Source of the DNA: Cerasicoccus frondis
GTDB taxonomy: Bacteria; Verrucomicrobiota; Verrucomicrobiia; Opitutales; Cerasicoccaceae
Reading direction: 5' to 3'
NCBI GenBank assembly: GCA_031296915.1
Contig: JAVDPC010000002.1
Span: 62,001 to 126,000 of the forward strand
DNA length: 64,000 nt
Shown: piece after piece, positions 45,996 to 54,872 of the stretch
Position numbering within the stretch: the first letter of the stretch is position 1
Layout of the letters: every line of letters starts with the position of its first letter
Notes under the pieces: generated by a model
The model's database searches: none
Told to the model about the DNA's origin: nothing
What the model saw: the letters and a program-made list of their open reading frames with translations, nothing else
Position numbers and translations under genes: made by a program

Positions 45996-47105
45996 ATGAC
46001 TCACACAGAACTAGCTAAGTACATTCGTGAGCAAAAGCATCGGGTCCAGAAGCTCCCCGTCATCACCGGGTTCGATGGGTTTGTCGACGAGCTGATTTCT
46101 GTCGTCAATCAAAGACATTCCCTGACGCACTTCCAGCGAATCGAAACCATCGAAAACTTCAGCGAGACCATCGGAGCAGCCGCTGGTCACAGCAGTTTAA
46201 GAGAAATTGTGGTCAAGACCGTAGACCCGGGTGGCTGCGCGATCAATCTCGGTGATGGCCTCGCTGAATTTGGCATTCCCGTGTCCACTTACGCAACCGT
46301 GGGCGAGCCCATCCACTCTGCCTTCACGGACTATTCGCAGAAAGTCCAGCTCACGAGCTGGGGAAGAGCACCCGGCAAAACACTGGCCTTTGAATTTGCT
46401 GACGGCAAGTTGATGTTTAGCTCCGTCAGCCACCTGCAAGAGTTCACGCCAGAACGCCTAAGGCACTATTTGAAAGACGGTCATTTCTTTGAGAATTGCT
46501 ATATCGCGGCGTATATTGCCATTACCGATTGGACGCTATTCCCACACATGACCGACTGCTGGGAATTCTTATTGGAAACCGTCTTTTCCAAGCTCGAACA
46601 TACGCCAAAGATTTTCTTTGATTTAGTGGATCCGTCCAGCCGATCCGTGGAAGACATCAAAAAGATGCTCACGGTTCTCACGCAGTATAGCGAATATTGC
46701 CACGTCACTTTAGGGTTAAACCAGAACGAGATAAATGTGCTCAGCAGCCTGACCAACGGCCGCATCATGAAAGCCAAATCTCCCGAGGATGCCCTCGTCC
46801 AGGCTCAAGATTTACAGTCCAAGCTAAACATTGACGCCGTCATTGTGCATTCGCTGCGCTACGCCGTAGGTTGCGAAGGCGACCAGACAGCATCCATGAA
46901 TGGCCCCTACTGCGAAAAACCGGTGAAGTCCACTGGAGCAGGAGACCGCTTTAACGCAGGCTACATTCTTGGCTGCCTCATCGAATGCTCACTTGCAGAT
47001 CGCTTAACTTTGGCGACGGCCACCTCGGGCTATTTTGTGCGGCAGGCGAAGAGCCCTACGATTGAGGAACTGGCCCAGTTCATTGAGACCATGGCATCAA
47101 GTTAA
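45996..47105 (+). CDS. PfkB family carbohydrate kinase (first)
   Basis: A 369-residue ribokinase-like kinase. C-terminal signature STGAGDRFNAGY with the catalytic Asp, and N-terminal GGCAINLGDGLAEFG (sugar binding). PfkB kinases phosphorylate hexoses, amino sugars or sugar phosphates. It lies 14 bp after the aldolase-like gene, on the same strand, and probably phosphorylates the imported or isomerised sugar. Confidence 0.9.
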   Translation: MTHTELAKYIREQKHRVQKLPVITGFDGFVDELISVVNQRHSLTHFQRIETIENFSETIGAAAGHSSLREIVVKTVDPGGCAINLGDGLAEFGIPVSTYATVGEPIHSAFTDYSQKVQLTSWGRAPGKTLAFEFADGKLMFSSVSHLQEFTPERLRHYLKDGHFFENCYIAAYIAITDWTLFPHMTDCWEFLLETVFSKLEHTPKIFFDLVDPSSRSVEDIKKMLTVLTQYSEYCHVTLGLNQNEINVLSSLTNGRIMKAKSPEDALVQAQDLQSKLNIDAVIVHSLRYAVGCEGDQTASMNGPYCEKPVKSTGAGDRFNAGYILGCLIECSLADRLTLATATSGYFVRQAKSPTIEELAQFIETMASS

Positions 47106-47250
47106 AAAATCAATCAGCTGCAAAAAAATAACCAGCAGCATCGACCACGCTAATGCTAATTCCGTGTAAATAAACACAAACCCAAGCGGCATACAAATAA
47201 TATCAATACAGAACCAGCACACAGCCAAACAATGGCGCGAATTTTGCTAT

Positions 47251-47264
47251 TACTTTTATTGGTA
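47251..47264. promoter_or_regulatory. Possible operator of the cluster regulator, site C
   Basis: TACTTTTATTGGTA, semi-palindromic (TTAC...GTAA with flanks), 2 bp before the start codon of the first Mpv17-like gene. It resembles sites at 50177-50190 and 52646-52659. Confidence 0.25.
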
Positions 47265-47266
47265 AT

Positions 47267-48112
47267 ATGGAACTAACGACCACATATGACGCATCTTCTT
47301 TTAGCGCAAACCACAGCGCTTCACGTCATCGTTATTTGCGCTCCACGAGACAGCAGGAATACATCATCCCGAGCCCTCGCATCGCACGGGACGGCTTATA
47401 CATCAGCGAAGCCCTGATACTTGGGATTCGACAAGGCGCCATAGCCGCCAAACGCAATACGATCCCAGCGATTGCAACGCTCACGCTCATGCTCCTACTC
47501 ACGATTGCCTACTACACAGTGCCAACCGTAGGCAACGCATTCGATGAGCTAAGTCGGATTAAAAAAGAAACCGGTCCCCTATTCGCATTTCTGGTATCAG
47601 GCACTTGCATCGGAATACTATCGGAGACCATGCGTGTGCTCACCACGAAGGATCGCTTTAGCGCAAAAACCAGCCTCCTAAATTTCCTCTTTCTCTTTTT
47701 AGCGTTCGGCATCCTCTCCAGCATCAAGGACCCAGTCTACTGGCTACTCTCAGAACAGTTCGGTGAGAACAATGCCCCCGGCACAATAATCAAGAAGGTC
47801 CTTTTCGACCAACTGGTTTGGACGGTGTTCATTGCCTGCCCGTATCAGTCATTCCTGTTCACCTGGAAAAGCCATCAATTCTCCTTTGATAACTTCAGGC
47901 TATCCTACCCAAATGCCTCTGAATTCCTGACGCGAAAGACCGTGCCCGTTCTCGTATCAAACTGGGTTTTCTGGGTGCCAATGATTACAATCATTTTCAT
48001 CTTCCCTACCCGACTGCAATTGGTGGTGTCCATCATAGCCATCAGCTTGTGGGTCTGTATGCTGTCGATGCTTACCTCGTCTCCTAAAACAAAAAACGAA
48101 GCGAGGACATAG
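47267..48112 (+). CDS. Mpv17/PMP22-like integral membrane protein A
   Basis: A 281-residue membrane protein with a 45-residue soluble N-terminus and about five hydrophobic segments. The second half carries FDQLVWTVFIACPYQSFLFTW and LVSNWVFWVPMITIIFIFPTRLQLVVSIIAISLWVCMLS, in line with the Mpv17/PMP22 family pattern (LDQ...P, NWxxWP, FxxLQ or FxP, WxxxLS). Its neighbour 1 bp downstream is a clear paralogue of the same length. The family is known from eukaryotic organelles and its biochemical role is not settled. Confidence 0.6.
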   Translation: MELTTTYDASSFSANHSASRHRYLRSTRQQEYIIPSPRIARDGLYISEALILGIRQGAIAAKRNTIPAIATLTLMLLLTIAYYTVPTVGNAFDELSRIKKETGPLFAFLVSGTCIGILSETMRVLTTKDRFSAKTSLLNFLFLFLAFGILSSIKDPVYWLLSEQFGENNAPGTIIKKVLFDQLVWTVFIACPYQSFLFTWKSHQFSFDNFRLSYPNASEFLTRKTVPVLVSNWVFWVPMITIIFIFPTRLQLVVSIIAISLWVCMLSMLTSSPKTKNEART

Positions 48113-48113
48113 T

Positions 48114-48959
48114 ATGTTCATTATCAACGAGGCAATCGCGCAGCATGCGCAAGGCATCAATTCCATAGGAGTCAACCAACGCTTCTATAGAACCAGAAAC
48201 CGGTACAATCCCAGTGACTTTGCGCGGGCCGAGGCTCACGACATCCCCAAAGACACGCCGTACTGGGCAGAGATCATTGTCCGGGCCTTCAACAAGGGAA
48301 GCGATGCGATCAAACGCAGCTTGGCACCTGCGATACTTGTCTGGGGACTAATGGCGGCAATTGCCGCAGTCTACTACGGCATTCCAGCTTCGCACGCCTT
48401 CTTTATTAAGCTAGATGCACTACGCGCAAGCCTGGGAATTATGTTCCCGTTTCTGGGCATGGGCTTGTCTGTTGGCGTGCTGGCGGAAACCATGAAAGTG
48501 CTGTTCTCCCCAGAGCGCCGCTGGAAGAAAGAGAATACGATCACCGCAGGCTTTAATCTATTCATGTTCGGTGTGCTTGGCGTCACCCAGAGTTTCTTTT
48601 ACGATGCTCAAACTTGGTTAATTGGCTCGGGCAACACCCCGCGTATCCTACTGGCGAAGATGCTCATCGACCAATTCATCTGGACAGTCTTCTTCGCCAA
48701 TCCCTACCAGACACTGCTCTTCACCTGGAAGGAAAAGGGATTCAACACACGCCAGGTAATGAGCGAATTGCGCCCATTCAAAGTATTCTGGGGGCTACAG
48801 GTGTTGCCTGTCCTCATTACCAATTGGGCTTTCTGGATTCCGATGGTGCTGATCATCTATAGCTTCCCGACCACACTCCAACTCCCCCTGGTTATCCTCG
48901 CCGTAACCATCTGGGTGCTACTGCTAACCATTCTCACACAGTCGAAGGAAACGAAATGA
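48114..48959 (+). CDS. Mpv17/PMP22-like integral membrane protein B, tandem paralogue
   Basis: A 281-residue paralogue of the preceding product: LIDQFIWTVFFANPYQTLLFTWKEKGF and LITNWAFWIPMVLIIYSFPTTLQLPLVILAVTIWVLLLTIL match the corresponding blocks one by one. Similar hydrophobic profile, with a soluble N-terminus of about 60 residues. The stop codon overlaps the ATG of the second PfkB gene. Both copies may form a heteromeric channel-like unit, by analogy with PMP22-type channels; this is inference. Confidence 0.6.
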   Translation: MFIINEAIAQHAQGINSIGVNQRFYRTRNRYNPSDFARAEAHDIPKDTPYWAEIIVRAFNKGSDAIKRSLAPAILVWGLMAAIAAVYYGIPASHAFFIKLDALRASLGIMFPFLGMGLSVGVLAETMKVLFSPERRWKKENTITAGFNLFMFGVLGVTQSFFYDAQTWLIGSGNTPRILLAKMLIDQFIWTVFFANPYQTLLFTWKEKGFNTRQVMSELRPFKVFWGLQVLPVLITNWAFWIPMVLIIYSFPTTLQLPLVILAVTIWVLLLTILTQSKETK

Positions 48960-50011
48960 ATCAGCCATCCCCATCATCGAGAATGCCGACGGCGAAAAAG
49001 TCATTTATCGCGGTTGGGACAATCGTCGTGGACTACCATAAAGTAGTTAAGCATTATCCTAACGAACGGGCTAGCGCACGCATTTGCAAAGAGATACTCA
49101 GCACAGGAGGCGCGCCATTAAATGTCCTCATCAACCTGGCCAAGCTAGGCACCTCCTTCGAACTTATTCTAGCCGGACGCATTGGGCGCGACCTTGATGG
49201 GAAATTCATCATTGAGGAGTGCGACAAACACAACATCAACCATTCACAGATCACGCAGGATAAAGAGCTCAACACTGGCTATACCGATGTCTATACGGTT
49301 GAAAGCACCAGTCGCCACACCTGTTTCCACTATGATGGCGCTGGCCAGGCATTCTGCAGAGATGACGTTAGCATCGATGTGATCGAGAATGCGACCTGCC
49401 TCTTCCTCGGCTCACTGGGGGCCCTCGGCAAAATGGATGACAATGATCCGGAGATCGGCTGTTCCCAGTCCACGAAGCTGATACGCGACGCCAAGAAACG
49501 CGGCCTGATAACGATACTCGAATTTGCGCCACTGGACCACGGGACCACCATTCATGAATTTGCCGGCCCGCTAAAAGAGACCGACTATGTGATCATCAAC
49601 GACCGCACCGCCGAAGTCATTACCGAGCAAGCGGTTTATGCCGAAGACAACTTCGACCCGGAACTCGCCCGTAAGGCCGCGCTAGAAATCCTTAAAATGG
49701 GCGTTCGCCGCGGCGTTATCATACAATCGAGCGCAAGCGCTATCTACCTCGGCGCTGACGATACCTTCATACACAAGTCTGGCTACTATTTGCCATGGAA
49801 AGAGCGCATAAGCTCAGCAGGCGTAGACCATGCCTTCTGCGCTGGGTTTATCAAAGGTCTACTTGAAGAAGATTCGATGACTGATTGCCTCAATTACGGG
49901 CTGGCTTGCTCAACTGTCTGCCGCCGCGATCTCACACCGTCTGGAGGTCTCAAAAGCCTGGATGAATGCCTAGACATTTGCAACAAGCTCAGACAACCCA
50001 TCATGAGCTAG
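48956..50011 (+). CDS. PfkB family carbohydrate kinase (second)
   Basis: A 351-residue ribokinase-type kinase: TGGAPLNVLINLAKLGTSFELILAGRIGRDLDGKFI near the N-terminus and ISSAGVDHAFCAGFIKGL at the C-terminus. The usual DTxGAGDxF motif appears as SSAGVDHAF: the Asp is kept, but the anion-hole glycines are changed. Overlaps the previous gene by 4 bp (ATGA) and so is translationally coupled. It may act on a sugar phosphate, while the first kinase acts on the free sugar. Confidence 0.85.
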   Translation: MNQPSPSSRMPTAKKSFIAVGTIVVDYHKVVKHYPNERASARICKEILSTGGAPLNVLINLAKLGTSFELILAGRIGRDLDGKFIIEECDKHNINHSQITQDKELNTGYTDVYTVESTSRHTCFHYDGAGQAFCRDDVSIDVIENATCLFLGSLGALGKMDDNDPEIGCSQSTKLIRDAKKRGLITILEFAPLDHGTTIHEFAGPLKETDYVIINDRTAEVITEQAVYAEDNFDPELARKAALEILKMGVRRGVIIQSSASAIYLGADDTFIHKSGYYLPWKERISSAGVDHAFCAGFIKGLLEEDSMTDCLNYGLACSTVCRRDLTPSGGLKSLDECLDICNKLRQPIMS

Positions 50012-50164
50012 GAACCTCAACAAACGCGTCCGATGCCGACCATCATTCAGCCACTCAATAGAACTGCTAACTTAGCTAGCGTTTCCGATTAAGCTTTCGT
50101 CGCTAACACAGGACCGAGAGTTCGTCCATATAAGCTTAATCCATGAATTTAGTTAAAAAAGAAA

Positions 50165-50194
50165 TTGCTTCGCTATAACTATTTTTAGTAATAT
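50165..50194 (+). promoter_or_regulatory. Candidate promoter and operator-like site upstream of the symporter
   Basis: TTGCTT, an 18-bp spacer and TAATAT about 75 bp before the symporter start; the -35 is weak. It encloses an inverted repeat ACTA-TTTT-TAGT (50178-50189) similar to the sites before the Mpv17-like gene and the GntR-type regulator. The rest of the 50012-50269 gap holds no gene. Confidence 0.3.
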
Positions 50195-50269
50195 CTAAAC
50201 TTCTTAATTCCCCACCCCCTTTCCATCTACTCGATGGCCCAGAGGCGCTTGCCTTAGAAATACAATACC

Positions 50270-52588
50270 ATGCATACCATTGACTGGCTCCTCGTCCTCA
50301 TACCACTTTGCGTGGTAAGCTATATTGGCTTCAAGGCCCAGAAATACGTAAATAGTGTATCAGACTTTTTGGCAGCCGGCCGTGTCGCAGGCAGATACGT
50401 GCTCGCTGTCTCTGCGGGCGAGGCCTCTTTTGGCCTGATCAGCCTCGCTGCGGGTTTTGAGATGTTTTACAAGGTCGGCTTTGCCCTATCCTTCTGGAAC
50501 CTGCTCTACGTGCCTGTTTCAATTCTGATTACGCTCTCCGGCTATTGCGTCTATCGCTTCCGTGAAACGCGCTCGATGACGATGGGGCAGTTCCTGGAAA
50601 TGCGCTACAACAGGGCTTTTCGCATCTTCGCGGGTATCCTCCAATCGATTTCAGGCGTCGTCAATTACGCCATTTTCCCAGCGGTTGGCGCACGGTTCCT
50701 AATCTATTTCTGCGACATGCCCCTGGAGATTAATGTCATGGGCGCGCAGTTGCCAACCTTTGCCTTACTCATGGCAGGGTTCCTGACCCTTGCCGTCATC
50801 ATTGTTTGTCTGGGTGGCCAGATAACCATCATGACGACGGACTGCATTCAGGGCATATTGAGCTATCCCTTCTACATGATAGTCTCGGCATTCCTTATCT
50901 TCAAGTTCAGCTACTCCGGAGAAATGGCTCCAGCCTTAATGGATCGCCCAGACGGCTACAGTATGGTCAACCCGTTCGATATCGAGAAGCTGAGAGATTT
51001 TAACATCTTCTATATCGTCGTTGGCATATTGAACAGCACCTTGAACCGCATGAGCTGGTCAGGGACACAAGGATACAACGCGGCCGCCGTTAACGCCCAC
51101 GAACAAAAAATGGGCGGTGTTCTGGGCACATGGCGCGTGGGCTTCTCCACGATGATGTTCGCCCTCCTAGGCGTCGTGGCCTTCACCTACTTAAACAACG
51201 CCAACTATACGAATGAAGCCGCCAAGACTCGGGAACATCTCATTGCGAAAACTTTTGAGGACTCAACCAAAGGCAAACTTGAGAACAACACCCAGCTCCG
51301 AAACGACATCAGTCATTACCTGCAGACTGGCGAGCTGTCCGCCCCGCTACAGTCTCGCATAGATAGCACGATTCTCGATGTAAACGACAGTTCCTATAGC
51401 GCTGAACCGGTTCAAACGAATGTAAAGTCCATCCTACTATCTGAAGACCCAGCTGCCGCACAAACATTCGATACCATCTACAAGCAAATGCGGGTCCCCT
51501 TTGCGCTGAAAGATATTCTCCCCGTTGGCATTATGGGCATATTCTGCGCTCTCTGTATCTTCCTGTTGATCAGCACCGACACGACATACATGCATTCATG
51601 GGGCAGCATTATCGTGCAGGACATAATCATGCCACTAAGAGGCGATAAGCCGCTTTCACCCCAAACCCATCTACTCTATCTACGGCTTGCCATCATAGGT
51701 GTGGCACTATTCGCCTTCTTCTTTTCGCTACTTTTCGCCCAAGTCGATTACATCTTCATGTTCTTCGCCATTACTGGGGCGATTTGGACTGGCGGCGCCG
51801 GACCTTGCATTGTCGGTGGTCTCTACTGGAAACGCGCGACAACTGCGGCCGCCTTCACGACACTCATCTTGGGCTCTTCAATCGCTGTCGGGGGCATCGT
51901 CATGCAAAAGATCTGGGCGCCCTCCATATACCCATGGCTTGTGAGTCATAATTGGGTATCGAACGTCAACAGCGTTCTAATGACCCTCTCGGGCCCTTTT
52001 GAACCCTTCATCAAATGGCGAGTTACTCCAGACAAGTTCCCCATCAATTCACAGGAGCTTCTACTCATCGGGCTGGTTGTCTCCATTGGCTCCTTTGTGG
52101 GCGTTTCACTACTGACCTGCAAGAAGCCGTTTAATATGGACCGCCTCCTCCATCGAGGCAAATACCGCCTGCCCGGTGACCCCGACCATAAAGGAACTCC
52201 CGAAGGCCCGATCCCCCTCCGAAAACTGACACCTGGAAAAATTGTCCAGAAGTTTGTCGGCATTAACGAAGAGTATTCCAAAGGCGACAAAGCATTGGCA
52301 TGGTCCGTTTTTGTCTACGGCGTCGTTTGGCTGTTTGGCAGCACCCTGATCATCACGATCTGGAACTTCATTTCGCCATGGCCAGACCAATGGTGGGCAA
52401 CTTGGTTTGCCATTCTTAAAATCTATTCGACCGGGCTCATCGGGCTGGTTTCCACCTTCTGGTTTCTAATCGGCGGGATCATCGACTTGAAAAAGATGTT
52501 TAGCCGACTCGCCGTAAAGGAGATTGACCACTCCGACGACGGGCGCGTGATCCGGCGCCACGACTCAGATGACGACGACAAGGCATAG
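50270..52588 (+). CDS. Sodium:solute symporter (SSS family) with large extramembrane insertion
   Basis: A 772-residue transporter. Start MHTIDWLLVLIPLCVVSYIGF, then AGRVAGRYVLAVSAGEASFGLISLAAGFE, which is the start of the LeuT-like core, and later MSWSGTQGYNAAAVNAHEQKMG and a C-terminal helix region. Between about residues 305 and 410 there is a hydrophilic segment (NANYTNEAAKTREHLIAKTF to TFDTIYKQMR) that SSS proteins of the SGLT type do not have. Sodium-driven uptake of a sugar, likely the substrate of the cluster. 258 bp separate it from the second kinase gene, with a possible promoter. Confidence 0.88.
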   Translation: MHTIDWLLVLIPLCVVSYIGFKAQKYVNSVSDFLAAGRVAGRYVLAVSAGEASFGLISLAAGFEMFYKVGFALSFWNLLYVPVSILITLSGYCVYRFRETRSMTMGQFLEMRYNRAFRIFAGILQSISGVVNYAIFPAVGARFLIYFCDMPLEINVMGAQLPTFALLMAGFLTLAVIIVCLGGQITIMTTDCIQGILSYPFYMIVSAFLIFKFSYSGEMAPALMDRPDGYSMVNPFDIEKLRDFNIFYIVVGILNSTLNRMSWSGTQGYNAAAVNAHEQKMGGVLGTWRVGFSTMMFALLGVVAFTYLNNANYTNEAAKTREHLIAKTFEDSTKGKLENNTQLRNDISHYLQTGELSAPLQSRIDSTILDVNDSSYSAEPVQTNVKSILLSEDPAAAQTFDTIYKQMRVPFALKDILPVGIMGIFCALCIFLLISTDTTYMHSWGSIIVQDIIMPLRGDKPLSPQTHLLYLRLAIIGVALFAFFFSLLFAQVDYIFMFFAITGAIWTGGAGPCIVGGLYWKRATTAAAFTTLILGSSIAVGGIVMQKIWAPSIYPWLVSHNWVSNVNSVLMTLSGPFEPFIKWRVTPDKFPINSQELLLIGLVVSIGSFVGVSLLTCKKPFNMDRLLHRGKYRLPGDPDHKGTPEGPIPLRKLTPGKIVQKFVGINEEYSKGDKALAWSVFVYGVVWLFGSTLIITIWNFISPWPDQWWATWFAILKIYSTGLIGLVSTFWFLIGGIIDLKKMFSRLAVKEIDHSDDGRVIRRHDSDDDDKA

Positions 52589-52645
52589 CCACTGCGAGGA
52601 CCAGCTTAGAAACAAAAGTTTGCTATTATGATGCTTCATTCTATC

Positions 52646-52659
52646 TACCATAAATAGTA
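52646..52659. promoter_or_regulatory. Possible auto-operator of the GntR-type regulator, site A
   Basis: TACCATAAATAGTA, near-palindromic (TACCAT/ATAGTA), ends on the A of the regulator ATG. It resembles 47251-47264 and 50177-50190. Confidence 0.3.
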
Positions 52660-53765
52660 TGAGCCACTCTAGCCAAAGTCAGCAAGGCCCCCAAAAGGCC
52701 TTCGGTAACACGAACCTCGCCAGCACTCACAACCACTTAGCCGCGACATCGAAACGTGTGCGAAAGTTATACCGGGAATTGCTGCACTACATTTCGACGA
52801 ACAACTTAAACCCAGGCGATCTGCTCCCCAAGCACGAGGAACTCCGCCAGGAACTAAAAACGGGCAGCAACATGCTCCATGAAGCAATATCCATGCTGGT
52901 CTCAGATGGCGTTCTGGAGCGAGTGCGCGGCACCGGAACTCGTCTAATCCGTACGGATATAGTCTCCCTCCAAACCTGGACAGTCGGCGTCCCAATATTT
53001 GACGATCTGGTTTATGGATTTGAGCCCATGCTGGAGCACTACCTCAGACGTGCACTCATCAAGAACGGTTGCAGTGACCGAACCTATGTCTTGAAGCCAA
53101 CGACAAGGAAAGAGCTTAGCAATTACAAACCCGAGCACTTTGCCGGGCTGGAAGATGATATAGCAGCACAGCAAATCGATGCAGTCCTGACATTTCATCC
53201 ATTTGCATGCGATAAGCTGCCTGTCTGCTGCGTAGCCACAGAAGGCAGGAATTCATCAATGAAAGTGAATATTGATGACTCGGGATTCGTAGAAGGCGCC
53301 ATACATGAACTAAACAAGCGCAACCTGAAAAACATCGCTGTTATCGGCCCGGAAAGATACAATACAAGACGTAAAGCTCATCTAAAAAAGAAGAAGATCA
53401 ACCAGAAGTTAACATGGATCGATCAAGCAGGTCGAGGCGGTATTGATGCAGGCATTCACAGCGCTGAAGAGTACCTAAAATTAAGCAATCGCAAACCTAT
53501 CGACGCCATCATTATACTCGATGAAATCATGGCGAATACGATGCTTCAAATCGTACAAAACCATGGGCAAAAGCTTCCGGTCATTGCATTACAATGCAAC
53601 CAGCAGGTCCCAATTCCAATTATCGGACCAGAGGTCATACGCTTTGAGCTAGACATCCTGAAGCTGGCAGAATCCGCCGTCGATTGCATTGTAAAAAAGC
53701 TGATGGATCCGACAACCAAGGTTTCCAACGTCCTCGTCCGGCCCACTTTGATCGAAGATAGTTAG
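52659..53765 (+). CDS. GntR-HTH regulator with LacI-type sensor domain
   Basis: A 368-residue regulator. The N-terminal winged helix is RVRKLYRELLHYISTNNLNPGDLLPKHEELRQEL with VLERVRGTGTRLI (GntR family). The C-terminal 270 residues resemble the periplasmic-binding/LacI sensor: VGVPIFDDLVYGFEPML, KNIAVIGPERYNTRRKAHLKKKK, DAIIILDEIMANTML. Such chimeras, for example AraR-type, respond to sugars. Position after the symporter gene fits control of the cluster, together with or instead of the AraC gene at 42006. Confidence 0.82.
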   Translation: MSHSSQSQQGPQKAFGNTNLASTHNHLAATSKRVRKLYRELLHYISTNNLNPGDLLPKHEELRQELKTGSNMLHEAISMLVSDGVLERVRGTGTRLIRTDIVSLQTWTVGVPIFDDLVYGFEPMLEHYLRRALIKNGCSDRTYVLKPTTRKELSNYKPEHFAGLEDDIAAQQIDAVLTFHPFACDKLPVCCVATEGRNSSMKVNIDDSGFVEGAIHELNKRNLKNIAVIGPERYNTRRKAHLKKKKINQKLTWIDQAGRGGIDAGIHSAEEYLKLSNRKPIDAIIILDEIMANTMLQIVQNHGQKLPVIALQCNQQVPIPIIGPEVIRFELDILKLAESAVDCIVKKLMDPTTKVSNVLVRPTLIEDS

Positions 53766-53798
53766 CGGGCAAGACCACTGAGCCCAACCAAATGTTTC

Positions 53799-54602
53799 AT
53801 GAAATCAACCATCATCTACATCACCCTATGGGGCTCTATCGCTCACGCCATATTCTTAACCGGATGCAGTCACCATACCGCGATCCCAGACAATGCCGCA
53901 GGACTACCCGCGCCACAGGAAATAAAGGCGCTTTACGTTCCCGAAGGCACGCGCATTGATGGGATTTTAGACGACGCGATATGGGCAGATGCCCCGATCT
54001 ACCAAATGCATGTTAGCATGGATCGTGAAGCTGCAGGCAAACATCTCGCACAGGGGGGCCAAGTCCAGTTTGCGTGGAACGAGGAGTATCTCTTCGTTGG
54101 GGTCAACTTCATCGATTCAGATGTCGTCGCAGAAGGCTCTAAAAATGGAGAACAGCATTTTCGCCTGGGCGATGTCGCAGAAATCTTCCTTTGGCCAGAG
54201 GACAACACTTGGTACTGGGAACTTTACGCAACGCCAGCCGAACTGCAGTCTGCCTATTTTTACCCCGGCCCTGGTCGCCTGGGTGTCCCTAGCTCATTCG
54301 AGCATATCATGGAACTTGAAGTCTCGGCCCAAGTCGATGGCACCCTCAATCAGTGGCCTGGAAAAGACCAAAGCTGGACTGCCGAAGTTGCTATCCCGGT
54401 TAGCGCCCTCACCGAGCGCAGTGAACAGTGGGGACCAGACTCAAACTGGCGCGTCCTGATCGGCCGCTATAATTATTCCGCTGAGTTGCCCCGAGTCGAA
54501 CACTCCGCACTGATCCCACTTTCGAAGACGAGTTTCCACTTACGTGAAGAATACGGTCAACTGAAGTTGCTGCCACCCGGCGACCAAGCGCATTCTAAAT
54601 AA
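53799..54602 (+). CDS. CBM9-like lipoprotein
   Basis: A 267-residue lipoprotein: lipobox FLTGC in the N-terminal signal (anchored Cys about residue 23). The rest resembles the carbohydrate-binding family 9-like domain: IDGILDDAIWADAPIY near the N-terminus, VQFAWNEEYLFVGVNFIDSDVV, EIFLWPEDNTWYWELYATP, AEVAIPVSAL. Proteins of this kind bind sugars or act as helpers on the cell surface. It is next to the regulator gene on the same strand and may be the last gene of the cluster. No enzymatic residues seen. Confidence 0.8.
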   Translation: MKSTIIYITLWGSIAHAIFLTGCSHHTAIPDNAAGLPAPQEIKALYVPEGTRIDGILDDAIWADAPIYQMHVSMDREAAGKHLAQGGQVQFAWNEEYLFVGVNFIDSDVVAEGSKNGEQHFRLGDVAEIFLWPEDNTWYWELYATPAELQSAYFYPGPGRLGVPSSFEHIMELEVSAQVDGTLNQWPGKDQSWTAEVAIPVSALTERSEQWGPDSNWRVLIGRYNYSAELPRVEHSALIPLSKTSFHLREEYGQLKLLPPGDQAHSK

Positions 54603-54775
54603 ATCACTGTTGAATATACAAGAGCATGCATCCATGCGACCGCTCTGACATTATCGTGCGCCGAGCAGGAATGGAATTTCCGAAGCGTTAAAGCAATGCA
54701 CGGAAGACTGGGCAAATATAGACGCTCGGCTCGAACTGGCACAGGAATAGCGATCATTGAAGACAAACAATATAC

Positions 54776-54791
54776 GCTTAACGAGTTAACC
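54776..54791. promoter_or_regulatory. Putative LacI-type operator O1
   Basis: GCTTAAC-GA-GTTAACC, 7-2-7 inverted repeat with one mismatch, about 80 bp before the PEP-CTERM protein gene. Almost identical to 57547-57562, 63214-63229 and 63257-63272. Confidence 0.6.
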
Positions 54792-54872
54792 TTCAGCAAA
54801 ATTGCCAAGAATTCTACTTCCTGAGAAGCTATTTTTGACCCCAAGTCATCATAACAAAAAGAAAGAAAATCC

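Noticed and set aside
50012..50269. Small open frames between the second kinase and the symporter
   Set aside because: AT-rich stretch with no start and ribosome site combination; treated as promoter region.
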